This document shows, piece after piece, positions 1-7,679 of a stretch of DNA of 30,509 bases; positions within the stretch are counted from its first letter, which is position 1; each line of letters begins with the position of its first letter. Position numbers and translations under genes: made by a program. The stretch covers positions 1 through 30,509 of the forward strand of contig CALUVK010000002.1 of NCBI GenBank assembly GCA_944324205.1, written 5' to 3'. Under the pieces are notes generated by a model. It saw only the letters and a program-made list of their open reading frames with translations, searched no databases and was not told the origin of the DNA. This DNA comes from Candidatus Gastranaerophilales bacterium (lineage in GTDB: Bacteria > Cyanobacteriota > Vampirovibrionia > Gastranaerophilales > Gastranaerophilaceae).

Positions 1-396
1 ACGGGCATTGGGATAAATTGTATTGAAGTTCTGCAGCAAGGCCGGTGAACCGGCTCTCTTTCGCTCACTATCGCTGCTTACGCAGCACGTTCGCGGCGTG
101 CACCACGTTAAATCATCACCCTCCCCCTGTGGGAGGGTCGAAATCTTTGATTTCTGGGAGGGGTAAGGTAATAGTTTGTAGTGCAACGTCCAAAACCTGC
201 TTCCTTCCTTACATTTACCCCCAATGTAACACAATATGTATTGAGTTACATTAGCGCACATTGAGACAGGCCGGTAGGCCAAAAAATTAGCAGGTAGTCA
301 TTAGACGGAATGCCTGTCGACAGTATGTCTACGTGCATAGCACTAAAATATGTATTAAGTAATATGCAATAAAAATATAATTAAAGGAGAGCTTAT
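1..396. repeat. Gene-free, hairpin-dense repeat region
   Basis: No convincing gene. The first 160 bases are clearly richer in G+C than the surrounding genes and hold a row of short inverted repeats: GCCGGT/ACCGGC at 41-54, GCTGC/GCAGC at 73-86, CCCTCCC/GGGAGGG at 119-137 and GAAATC/GATTTC at 140-154. A longer palindrome lies at 223-252 (listed separately) and CTGTCGACAG at 314-323. The one reading frame across it (45-254) has no ribosome binding site and runs through the hairpins, so I treat it as chance. The look is that of a dispersed intergenic repeat (MITE- or REP-like); that class assignment is inference. Confidence 0.55.
223..252. repeat. Palindromic repeat element, copy 1
   Basis: Inverted repeat with 14-base arms carrying a single mismatch around a two-base centre. 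The core arms are TGTAACACAATA and TATTGAGTTACA with centre TG. The same 26-base core, differing only in the centre (CC), occurs at 30372-30397. Both copies share flanking similarity: ACCTGCTTC upstream, and a purine-rich side with GGGGTAAA and GTAAGGA in one orientation. This suggests a larger, roughly symmetrical element of some 60-70 bases. Confidence 0.7.
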
Positions 397-1119
397 ATGA
401 AGAATAAACTTGGATTTACGTTGGCGGAAGTGTTGATTACACTCGGAATTATAGGTGTCGTCGCGGCATTAACTGCACCTGCGCTGGTGCAAAATGCTGG
501 AACTGCTAAAGTCGGTCCAACTCTTGCAAAAGTTGTTTCAACAATAGAAACTGCTAATGAACAATTGCTTGCAGATGAAAATATAACGGATTTAAGTAAA
601 GTTGCTCCGAGTCGTGAAGAATACTACGAAATATTATCCAAATATATAAGCGGCAGTTCATACGATAATGATAAAGGTGTTACTTTCACCCCTACTTCGC
701 AATATTACAATGGCTATTATAATACTCCTTCCTGCTTAGAAACAGAAGGACACAATTATCCTTTTTACTTTTCAGAAAATATTACTTTGTTTATGTATAT
801 TTCAAAAGTACATGTTGAAAAAAAAGGCAGCTTTAAAGGGTATTACATGGATTTGTATGTTGATATAAATGGACCAAATGTTAAACCTAATATGATTGGT
901 AAAGACATTTTTTTATTTATTGTAGATAAAGGAGGGGCTGTTATCCCTGCTGGTAGTAAAACTTGTCAGTGGCTAATGGGTGATGATGCTTATTATGAAA
1001 ATAGCGATTATGGCAGTTCTAATAAAGGTGAGTATGCCTGTAATAAAGATGTTGTTACAACAGGTTTTGGATGCTCCGGTGCTATTTTTGACAATAATTT
1101 GAAAGTTATTTATCAGTAA
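397..1119 (+). CDS. Type IV pilin-like protein (pseudopilin) with prepilin leader
   Basis: 240 residues. The N terminus has a class III (prepilin) signal: basic MKNKLG, predicted cleavage by prepilin peptidase after Gly6, then FTLAEVLITLGIIGVVAAL with the conserved Glu at mature position 5 and a hydrophobic helix that serves as membrane anchor and assembly helix. The rest is a polar, aromatic- and Tyr/Asn-rich globular domain with several Cys (near residues 113, 189, 215 and 226) that could form disulfides. The start is supported by AAAGGAGA at 383-390, six bases before ATG. It stands alone, with no pilus assembly gene beside it, and resembles the second pseudopilin at 10228-10902 in its leader and in a DINGPNVKPNMIG-type motif (DVNGKKGPNKIG there). 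Likely a minor pilin or secretion pseudopilin; the exact machine is unknown. Confidence 0.85.
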   Translation: MKNKLGFTLAEVLITLGIIGVVAALTAPALVQNAGTAKVGPTLAKVVSTIETANEQLLADENITDLSKVAPSREEYYEILSKYISGSSYDNDKGVTFTPTSQYYNGYYNTPSCLETEGHNYPFYFSENITLFMYISKVHVEKKGSFKGYYMDLYVDINGPNVKPNMIGKDIFLFIVDKGGAVIPAGSKTCQWLMGDDAYYENSDYGSSNKGEYACNKDVVTTGFGCSGAIFDNNLKVIYQ

Positions 1120-1201
1120 TATAAAATACGTAAATTTATTTTCTTTTTTATGAAAGTATGATAATTTTAAAAAATTTTTATGTTAGAATTTGGAAATAGA
1201 G

Positions 1202-1230
1202 TTGTTGTTTTACCAGATTTAAACTTAAAT
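1202..1230 (+). promoter_or_regulatory. Promoter-like -35/-10 pair, likely leaderless start of mtaB
   Basis: TTGTTG (1202-1207), 17-base spacer, TTAAAT (1225-1230); the ATG follows only 8 bases later and there is no Shine-Dalgarno sequence. Transcription would begin at or next to the start codon. Box matches are moderate. Confidence 0.4.
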
Positions 1231-1238
1231 TTTTACTT

Positions 1239-2483
1239 ATGCATAAATTTTATTTAAAATCCATGGGATGTAAATCCAACCAATTTGAGGGACAAGTTGT
1301 TGCTCAAAATCTGATTGATGCCGGATTTATTGAAGTAAATAAACTTGAAGATGCGGATTTTTATATACTAAATTCTTGCTCAGTAACACATAAAAGTGAT
1401 AATGAGGCTATGTATCTTTTGCGTCATGCACATTCTTTGGGATTAAAAACTATTTTAACAGGTTGTATTGCACAGATTGAAAAAGAAAAATTATTAGATG
1501 AATTATATATTGATTATATTTATGGAAACGAAGATAAGTTTAAGATTGAAGAATTTTTAAGAAATGGTGAAAGTTGTGCCATAAAAGATTTAATGAATGA
1601 AAAAAGTTTTTGTAAAATTCAGCTTAAGGATACAACCAAAACAAGAATAAGTTTAAAAATTCAGGACGGTTGCGATAATAGATGTTCATATTGTATTATA
1701 CCGTTTGGTCGGGGAAAATCGAGAAGTGCTGATGCAAATTTTATAACTAGAGAGATAAATCGTTATGTTTCTTTAGGTTATAAAGAAGTTGTACTAACAG
1801 GTATTCATATTGGGCTTTGGGGAAAAGAATTTAATAAAGAACTTCTGGATTTATTAAAAGATATTGAAGAAAAAACAACTATTCCAAGATATCGTTTAGG
1901 TTCACTTAATCCTCATGAAATAACTCCTGAACTTTTAGGTTTTCTTCAGCAAAGCAGCAAATTTTGTCCGCATTTTCACTTGTCGTTGCAATCAGCTTGT
2001 AATAAAACTTTAAAGCGTATGAATAGACATTATAGCGTAGAATTCTATCTTGATCAAATTGAAGATATTAATTCTCGTTTTAAAAGACCTTTTTTAGGAA
2101 GTGACATTATAGCCGGTTTTGTAGGTGAAACAGAAGAAGATTTTGCAACAACTGTTGAAAATTTAAAAAAATCAAAGTTGACTCAAATACATACATTTCC
2201 GTATTCAATAAGAAAAGGAACTGCCGCAGAAAAAATGGATGGACATTTGTCAGATGAAATAAAAGATAGCAGGGCTGATATTATCAAACGTATTTCTTCT
2301 GAAAAGTTCCAGCAATTTGTTAATTCAAACCTGGGGACAGAGGCAGAAGTTTTGATTGAAAAGCGTCTTGATAAACAAGGAAAATATAAAGGAATTACAA
2401 GAAATTATTTAACTGTAAGATTGAACGAAGGAGCTTTTAATACTTTACAAAAAGTTAAATTAACAAAAGATATGCTTATATAG
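1239..2483 (+). CDS. mtaB: tRNA t6A37 methylthiotransferase (MtaB family)
   Basis: 414 residues, normal family length. A radical-SAM enzyme that adds a methylthio group to t6A at position 37 of ANN-decoding tRNAs. The N-terminal UPF0004 domain has the three cluster cysteines in SMGCKSNQ (Cys11), NSCSVT (Cys47) and TGCIAQ (Cys76). The radical-SAM motif CxxxCxxC is Cys145, Cys149, Cys152, within QDGCDNRCSYCIIPFGRGKS. A C-terminal TRAM domain follows (about residues 345-410). NSCSVT and the IIPFGRGKSRS stretch fit MtaB better than MiaB or RimO. The start is fixed by the conserved N terminus; no ribosome binding site is visible and a promoter lies 8 bases upstream. Confidence 0.9.
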   Translation: MHKFYLKSMGCKSNQFEGQVVAQNLIDAGFIEVNKLEDADFYILNSCSVTHKSDNEAMYLLRHAHSLGLKTILTGCIAQIEKEKLLDELYIDYIYGNEDKFKIEEFLRNGESCAIKDLMNEKSFCKIQLKDTTKTRISLKIQDGCDNRCSYCIIPFGRGKSRSADANFITREINRYVSLGYKEVVLTGIHIGLWGKEFNKELLDLLKDIEEKTTIPRYRLGSLNPHEITPELLGFLQQSSKFCPHFHLSLQSACNKTLKRMNRHYSVEFYLDQIEDINSRFKRPFLGSDIIAGFVGETEEDFATTVENLKKSKLTQIHTFPYSIRKGTAAEKMDGHLSDEIKDSRADIIKRISSEKFQQFVNSNLGTEAEVLIEKRLDKQGKYKGITRNYLTVRLNEGAFNTLQKVKLTKDMLI

Positions 2484-2561
2484 CACTATAGCTTAAATCG
2501 ATTTTTTCTTGAGGCTATAGAATGTTATTTATTACATTTTGTTTATGATAAAATTTTGACC

Positions 2562-3611
2562 ATGACCAAGAGAATGAAACACAAGCAAGAAGTGCTGAAT
2601 GCGCTTTCTGAGGCTCAAAAAATTGCTTTTGCACCGCTTACTTTTCAGGGAATTAATGCTCTTTTGGAACTAGGAATTCTAAAAGAGATTGATGCAATTC
2701 CTGCAGACTCTCAGACTCTTGCTAAAAAACTTAACCTCTCTGAATATACAATAAAGACATTGCTAGAACTTGGAGAAACTGTTGGTGTTGTAGAAAAGAA
2801 AAATAATGTTTTTTATATAACTCTTTTGGGGCAGACTTTTTTATACGACGAAATGACGAGAGTTAACTTTAATTTTGTTCGTGATATATGCTATCTAGGA
2901 GCTAATAAATTAATAGAATCTTTTAAAAACGGACATCCTGCGGGGTTGAAAGAGCTATACACAGAAGCAGAAACTATTTATACCCAAATATCAACTCTCC
3001 CACAAAAAATGAAACAAAGTTGGTATGAGTTCGATCATTATTATTCTGATAATTCTTTTGATATTGTATATGAAATTATTAAGTCATATGAAAAAATATT
3101 TGATATCGGTGCAAACACTGGGAAATTTGAACGTGTTTGTCTTAAAAACAATCCAAATCAAGACATAACCATGATTGATTTAAAAGAGAATATTGAATAT
3201 GTAAAAGATACACCTGAACTTTCGGGATGCAAATTTTATCCAACAAATATTTTAGCGCCGGAAGAAGTTTTGCCGCAAATGTCAGGGGCCGTTTTAATGA
3301 GCCAGTTTTTGGATTGTTTTTCAGAGGAGCATATAATATTTATTCTGAAAAAGATTGCCAAATTTAGCTCTCAAGATATAAAAATCTACATATTAGAACC
3401 GTTCATTGATATGCAAAAGTTTGAGAGTGCAAAATATTCGCTTGTGCATACTTCTCTTTACTTTGCCTGTATGGCAAATGGATATAGCAAAATGTACTCC
3501 AAAAATGATATGGAAGAATTTATCAAAAAAGCAGGCTGGAGAATCTATACGGAATATAAAGGGCTTGGAGCGTACGATTATACCTTATTGGAGTGTGTAA
3601 AAAATGGCTGA
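2562..3611 (+). CDS. SAM-dependent O-methyltransferase with winged-helix dimerisation domain
   Basis: About 349 residues. The first 100 residues form a winged-helix dimerisation domain (LTFQGINALLELGILKEI, then LAKKLNLSEYTIKTLLELG), as in acetylserotonin/plant-type O-methyltransferases. A Rossmann-fold SAM domain follows, with motif I FDIGANTGKF and a late MSQFLDCFSEEHI segment. The gene overlaps the next one by 8 bases, so the two are probably translated together. The reading frame opens at a TTG at 2556; ATG 2562 or 2574 is more likely. None has a good ribosome binding site, but TATGAT lies at 2544-2549. The substrate is unknown. Pairing with an LpxL-like acyltransferase recalls aryl-polyene-type lipid clusters, but no ketosynthase is present here. 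Confidence 0.75.
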   Translation: MTKRMKHKQEVLNALSEAQKIAFAPLTFQGINALLELGILKEIDAIPADSQTLAKKLNLSEYTIKTLLELGETVGVVEKKNNVFYITLLGQTFLYDEMTRVNFNFVRDICYLGANKLIESFKNGHPAGLKELYTEAETIYTQISTLPQKMKQSWYEFDHYYSDNSFDIVYEIIKSYEKIFDIGANTGKFERVCLKNNPNQDITMIDLKENIEYVKDTPELSGCKFYPTNILAPEEVLPQMSGAVLMSQFLDCFSEEHIIFILKKIAKFSSQDIKIYILEPFIDMQKFESAKYSLVHTSLYFACMANGYSKMYSKNDMEEFIKKAGWRIYTEYKGLGAYDYTLLECVKNG

Positions 3612-4464
3612 AAAGTGGTTTCGCTTGCCTGAAGCCGGTGCAGGAGAAAAAAGACTCTTGCTGAGTTATTGGGCTTACAGAATTTTTGGAGCTTGGATTT
3701 TAAGAGTTATAGCAATTTTTGTTTCAATAACGGTTTTTTTGTGTGTAAAAGAGAGAAGAGAGGCATCTCTAAGATTTTATCGCATAATAAAAAAAGCTCC
3801 GCTTATGAGTTCTTTAAAGCAATTCATAAATTACGGAAATGCACTTGTTGATAAGTTTATATCATTTGCAGGTGATTTTGATACAGAGAGATTTATCATA
3901 GATAATCTTGAAATATATAATGGCGCTTTTTTTATTACTACTCATATTGGAAACATTGAAATTTTACGAAGTTTAATTAGCAAATTTAAAGATAAACGTA
4001 TTAATATTTTTTTGCAAGCAAATGCTTGCAGAGTATTTAATAATTTTCTTAAAAAATTTGAAGTAAAAGTTAATGCAGAAGTTTTTCCGGTAGAAGAAAT
4101 CAATCTGGAAACATCAATATTGATATCAGAAAGGTTGAAAGCAGGTGAGCTTGTTTTTATGGCCGGAGATAGAGTATCTGCCCAGAATAGTAATACCGTT
4201 TATAAAGCAGATTTTTTTAGAAAAAAAATCCCCCTTCCACTTGGGACATTAAGATTTGCATTGATGATGGAAGCTCCTATATATTTTATAGTATGCGCTA
4301 AAGAAGGAAAAAAATACAAAGTATCAACACGTAAATTTGAAAATTATAAGAAAAACAAAAAAGAAACAATTAATGAATTAAAAAGAGAATATGCAGAATT
4401 TTTAGAAGAATACACTTTAAAATATCCTTATCAATTTTATCATTTTTACGATATCACAGAATAA
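3604..4464 (+). CDS. LpxL/HtrB-like lysophospholipid acyltransferase family protein
   Basis: 286 residues. Belongs by pattern to the LPLAT superfamily (LpxL-like, COG4261-type). The catalytic HxxxxE motif is HIGNIE, within the stretch FFITTHIGNIEILRSL around residue 118. The later block FMAGDRVSA matches the family's Gly-Asp-Arg region, and a hydrophobic segment near residues 30-48 probably associates with the inner membrane. Predicted role: transfer of an acyl chain to a lipid or lipid-linked acceptor. ATG overlaps the end of the methyltransferase (ATGGCTGA), and a terminator follows the stop, closing a two-gene operon. Acceptor and donor cannot be read from the sequence. Confidence 0.75.
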   Translation: MAEKWFRLPEAGAGEKRLLLSYWAYRIFGAWILRVIAIFVSITVFLCVKERREASLRFYRIIKKAPLMSSLKQFINYGNALVDKFISFAGDFDTERFIIDNLEIYNGAFFITTHIGNIEILRSLISKFKDKRINIFLQANACRVFNNFLKKFEVKVNAEVFPVEEINLETSILISERLKAGELVFMAGDRVSAQNSNTVYKADFFRKKIPLPLGTLRFALMMEAPIYFIVCAKEGKKYKVSTRKFENYKKNKKETINELKREYAEFLEEYTLKYPYQFYHFYDITE

Positions 4465-4493
4465 TAATAATTCTATTTGTTAACAAGATAAAA

Positions 4494-4531
4494 AAAACCA
4501 CTCGGTGTGTGTTTCGAGTGGGTTTTGTTTT
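4494..4531 (+). terminator. Rho-independent terminator after the acyltransferase gene
   Basis: Left arm AAAACCACTCG (4494-4504), loop of ten bases, right arm CGAGTGGGTTTT (4515-4526) with one bulge, then a TTTTGTTTT tail. It ends the 2562-4464 operon. Confidence 0.85.
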
Positions 4532-4534
4532 CTG

Positions 4535-4856
4535 CATCCTAATGGTCTTTTTAGTGTTTATTATCTAGGAGTTTATATGATTTTTGGGGTATATTGCTAT
4601 TTAGTGTTTCGGCTACACTTAAAGTGTGTATTTATATTATTGCACATAAGAATTTAATGTCAAGCACTGTGATTAAATATTTTTTTAAGATTTTATAAAT
4701 TATCTTCAAACACAGTAGTAACAACAGTTTTCAGTGCTTAACAAAACTTAATAAACCGGTAAAAAGTATACTTTTTGCTAATAATTGTAATTATTACCCT
4801 TTATAAATCATGGCATGTATTTTGAAAGTAAAAATTTTTTTATCTGAATAAAATTT
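4535..4856. other. Intergenic region with two adjacent perfect palindromes
   Basis: Between convergent genes. It contains two neighbouring palindromes, AAAAAGTATACTTTTT (4761-4776) and TAATAATT-GT-AATTATTA (4779-4796), plus ACACTTAAAGTGT (4615-4627). A possible 26-codon frame at 4577-4657 has an AGGAG ten bases upstream of its ATG but is too short to call. No clear terminator for the minus-strand gene ending at 4857 is visible, so the palindromes may do that job or bind a regulator. Confidence 0.3.
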
Positions 4857-6482
4857 TTAACATCCGTATTGTATGTCAAGTCTGTTTGAAATATGTTTAT
4901 CAACTGTAATTAATGCATCCGAACGTCCGATAGGAAGAGAGGAACATCCGACAGGTGCCATTAGTTTTTTTAGTTCTATATCAGTTGCAAGAATATAATT
5001 TACAAGGTTTTGTGCAACCTTATCAACATCGAGCCGTTTGACTAAATTATCGTTTTGAGCTGCAATTCCTGCCGGACAAAGACCTGTATTGCAAGCATTG
5101 CATTTGCCTGTATCACTGCCTACGCATCCGGCTATTTCCATAAGCATTCTTCCTGTAAAGACACCATTTGCGCCAAGGCAGATTAATTTAAATGCGTCAG
5201 CTGCAAAACTTCCTGTTTGTCCGAGTCCGCCTCCGGCAAATAAAGGGATTTCTCCTTGTCTACCTTGTTTTACAGCTGTTAAATAACAATCTCTAAGTTT
5301 TGATGTAATGGGATGTCCTGTATGATTGAGAGAAATCTCATGTGCAGCTCCGGTTCCAGCTGCCAAACCATCTAAGAAAAATCCTCCCACAATATTATAA
5401 GGATCTCTAAGCAAATTATTATAGACAGAAACACTTGTAACAGATGCTGCAACCTTTATTGCAACGGGAACTCTAAAATTAAATGCAGCATTCATTGAAA
5501 GAAACATTTTCTGAACGCTTTCTTCTATTGAATAAAGTCCTTGATGTGTTGGTGGTGAAAGTAAGTCTGCTCTTGGGACACCTCTTATTTCTTGAACATA
5601 TCTTGCGACTTTGCTTGCCAGTAAAAGTCCTCCGTCACCAGGCTTTGCCCCTTGTCCAATCTTAATTAAAATTCCGGCCGGATCTTCCTGCATATCTGGC
5701 ATGGCTTTTATAATTCTGTTCCAACCGAAATGCCCAGATGCAATTTGTAAAATCATGTATTTTACATAACGTGATTTAAGCAACTTTGTAGGAATTCCGC
5801 CTTCTCCTGTGCACATACAGATAGGAATACCCATTACTTCATTTAAATAAGCGGTTGCAATAGCCATTGCTTCCCACATTCGCCAAGAAACAGCACCAAT
5901 AGACATATCTCCAAAAATAACAGGATAAATCCATCTGTTTGGTGGGAGTTGGGTTGTTTCAATTATATTATTTTCTTTAGTTTCAAAATTTAATTTTTCA
6001 GGTTTTAAAACTCTTCCAAAAGGCGTTCTAAGTTCAAAAGTATGTCTCTGCGCATCAAGTGAAGGGTCTGTCATTTGAGAAATTCTTCCGACTTTTATTT
6101 TATCCAGAGTTCTGCCTTCAGTATTTAAGTTGGAGCGTCCGCCTTTTTTAAAGGAATCGGCCTTTACAGCTCGATATACAACAGAATATTTATCATCTTT
6201 GTTTCTTACAGCCTTTATTGCGCCGTTAGGGCACACATTGGCACACATTCCACAACCGCGGCAATAGTTCTCTAATGAGATATTTTGTTTAATAACAAGT
6301 ACTCGTTCAGGTTTACTTTTATTAGTAATAGAGTTTGATTTTCTTATTTCAACAGCAGGTTTTATAGCATTAAAAGAACAAGCCGCAGTGCATTTACCGC
6401 ACTGAATGCATTTGGTCTCGTCATATTCAATTATCCAAGGTAAATCACTTTTATGAATGTCGTTTATTTTTACTGCTGCCAT
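4857..6482 (-). CDS. Glutamate synthase-like protein: 2x[4Fe-4S] ferredoxin + FMN synthase domain
   Basis: 541 residues. The N terminus carries two [4Fe-4S] ferredoxin motifs, Cys25/28/31/35 (CIQCGKCTAAC) and Cys74/77/80/84 (CRGCGMCANVC). The rest is the FMN-binding TIM-barrel synthase domain of glutamate synthase (PPTHQGLYSIE, VAIKVAAS, FFLDGLAAGTGAA, FAGGGLGQTG). Near the C terminus CNACNTGLCPAG (Cys461, 464, 469) corresponds to the 3Fe-4S cluster of GltB. This is the ferredoxin-fused arrangement of archaeal-type split GOGAT: it would convert 2-oxoglutarate plus ammonia, released by the neighbouring amidotransferase, to glutamate. Its ATG lies inside the end of the upstream amidotransferase gene (13-base overlap), so the two are probably co-translated. 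No GXGXG-domain gene or GltD reductase is in the window, so glutamate synthesis is likely but not proved. Confidence 0.82.
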   Translation of the reverse strand: MAAVKINDIHKSDLPWIIEYDETKCIQCGKCTAACSFNAIKPAVEIRKSNSITNKSKPERVLVIKQNISLENYCRGCGMCANVCPNGAIKAVRNKDDKYSVVYRAVKADSFKKGGRSNLNTEGRTLDKIKVGRISQMTDPSLDAQRHTFELRTPFGRVLKPEKLNFETKENNIIETTQLPPNRWIYPVIFGDMSIGAVSWRMWEAMAIATAYLNEVMGIPICMCTGEGGIPTKLLKSRYVKYMILQIASGHFGWNRIIKAMPDMQEDPAGILIKIGQGAKPGDGGLLLASKVARYVQEIRGVPRADLLSPPTHQGLYSIEESVQKMFLSMNAAFNFRVPVAIKVAASVTSVSVYNNLLRDPYNIVGGFFLDGLAAGTGAAHEISLNHTGHPITSKLRDCYLTAVKQGRQGEIPLFAGGGLGQTGSFAADAFKLICLGANGVFTGRMLMEIAGCVGSDTGKCNACNTGLCPAGIAAQNDNLVKRLDVDKVAQNLVNYILATDIELKKLMAPVGCSSLPIGRSDALITVDKHISNRLDIQYGC

Positions 6483-7576
6483 CTTTCTACCGTCAAATCA
6501 TCTCTAACTATTATTGTTTCATGTTCATTTGGATAAATATCCTGCGTGATATCTCTATCGGGCATTAAATCATTTATTCCAGCAACTTCTGAAGTCATAA
6601 TTACTGTATCTTGATGTTTTCCTATTACAACCGGTCTAAGCTTTTTGGAATCACACACGCAAAGAAGCTCTTTATCTGGAGTAACTGCTAAAAAAGTGTT
6701 CGGTCCGTTTATTTCCAGATTTGCAAGAGAAGCTTTTATTCTAAGCAATATTTCCCTATTATCTCTTTTAATAATTTCATCGTAGGGAAGAGGAGTTATA
6801 GCATGTTTAAAGTACTTAAGCGGCCATTTTAGAATTTTATGTATATAATGAAGTGTATATAAGAGGCATTGAGAATCTGATTCAAATCCTATATAGCCTT
6901 TATAAAGTTTTTCCTGATAATCCTTATTTTTTTCAAAGAAAGTATTTTCTCCATTAACAAGTCCCGTATAACCTTCTAAAAAGAAGGGGTGTGCAGCATA
7001 CCTTACAATTCCGTAATTTGTATTTTGTCTGCATTGAGCTGTTATTATGCTTGCTGTTAAATCTCTGTTGTCTTCCCAAAGGTTGAAATATGTTCCTATA
7101 TCCCTTGGACTTCCTATTTCTTTTAAAGTTAAAACATCTGGCCAAAAAGAATATATATATCCGGAGTTAGTTTCTTCTAGGGTCTTGCGAAGTCTAATAG
7201 CTGTATTAATAAGCAATTCTTCTTTTTCTTCTTGTGTAGCATGTTTGAAACTTTTTGGATACTGTAAAACTTCAAACATATAATTAGGCATAGCTTCTAT
7301 TTTTAGGCCTTTTTGGTTGTTAATGCTGGGTGACCACTGCATCACTCTGGAGAATCCGACTTCGCGTAAGATGTCTTCTGCAAGTCTAGTCCCTTCAACT
7401 GTAGCGGCCATTGATAAAAGAGGCAAGTCTTTGTAATTTTCAAAAAGACCTCCCATATCCTGCATTACAAAAGCAAAACCGGAGTCATCATGTCCTTCTT
7501 GTTGGCTCCTCATAAGTTTCAATGCTATAGAAGGATGTAATTTATTTTTAGATTTTATTGCTCCGATTCTGCACAT
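6470..7576 (-). CDS. Class II glutamine amidotransferase (GOGAT amidotransferase subunit)
   Basis: 368 residues. It begins Met-Cys-Arg-Ile-Gly: removal of Met exposes Cys2, the N-terminal nucleophile of Ntn-type glutamine amidotransferases. This fixes the start codon. Later blocks RYAAHPFFLEGYTGLVNGEN (substrate-pocket Asn-Gly) and GFESDSQ fit the GltB/PurF-type glutaminase fold. Role: hydrolyse glutamine and pass ammonia to the partner synthase encoded immediately downstream (13-base overlap). There is no Shine-Dalgarno sequence; instead a strong promoter ends 9 bases before ATG, so the mRNA is probably leaderless. In ordinary bacterial GltB this domain is fused to the synthase; here it is a separate polypeptide. 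Confidence 0.82.
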   Translation of the reverse strand: MCRIGAIKSKNKLHPSIALKLMRSQQEGHDDSGFAFVMQDMGGLFENYKDLPLLSMAATVEGTRLAEDILREVGFSRVMQWSPSINNQKGLKIEAMPNYMFEVLQYPKSFKHATQEEKEELLINTAIRLRKTLEETNSGYIYSFWPDVLTLKEIGSPRDIGTYFNLWEDNRDLTASIITAQCRQNTNYGIVRYAAHPFFLEGYTGLVNGENTFFEKNKDYQEKLYKGYIGFESDSQCLLYTLHYIHKILKWPLKYFKHAITPLPYDEIIKRDNREILLRIKASLANLEINGPNTFLAVTPDKELLCVCDSKKLRPVVIGKHQDTVIMTSEVAGINDLMPDRDITQDIYPNEHETIIVRDDLTVERWQQ

Positions 7577-7585
7577 GTCTATACG

Positions 7586-7614
7586 ATTGTACTGTTTTTA
7601 TAATAATACGTCAA
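7586..7614 (-). promoter_or_regulatory. Promoter of the split GOGAT operon, leaderless
   Basis: On the minus strand: TTGACG (7609-7614), 17-base spacer, TACAAT (7586-7591). The ATG (7574-7576) is 9 bases past the -10 box, so transcription should begin within a few bases of it. Both boxes are 5 of 6 to consensus. Confidence 0.65.
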
Positions 7615-7679
7615 GTTTTTATTAAAAGTTGTTATATAATAATTTATATGATAATATGGTAAAAGAGAGGTTTAATATC

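Noticed and set aside
45..254. 69-codon frame across the left repeat region
   Set aside because: Runs through several hairpins, no ribosome binding site, Cys/His/Pro-rich chance composition.
2556..2561. TTG at 2556 as start of the methyltransferase
   Set aside because: Adds only two residues and has no ribosome binding site; ATG 2562 (or 2574) is preferred, though a leaderless TTG start cannot be excluded.
4577..4657. 26-codon hydrophobic ORF with AGGAG upstream
   Set aside because: Too short and too AT-biased to separate from chance; no operon context.
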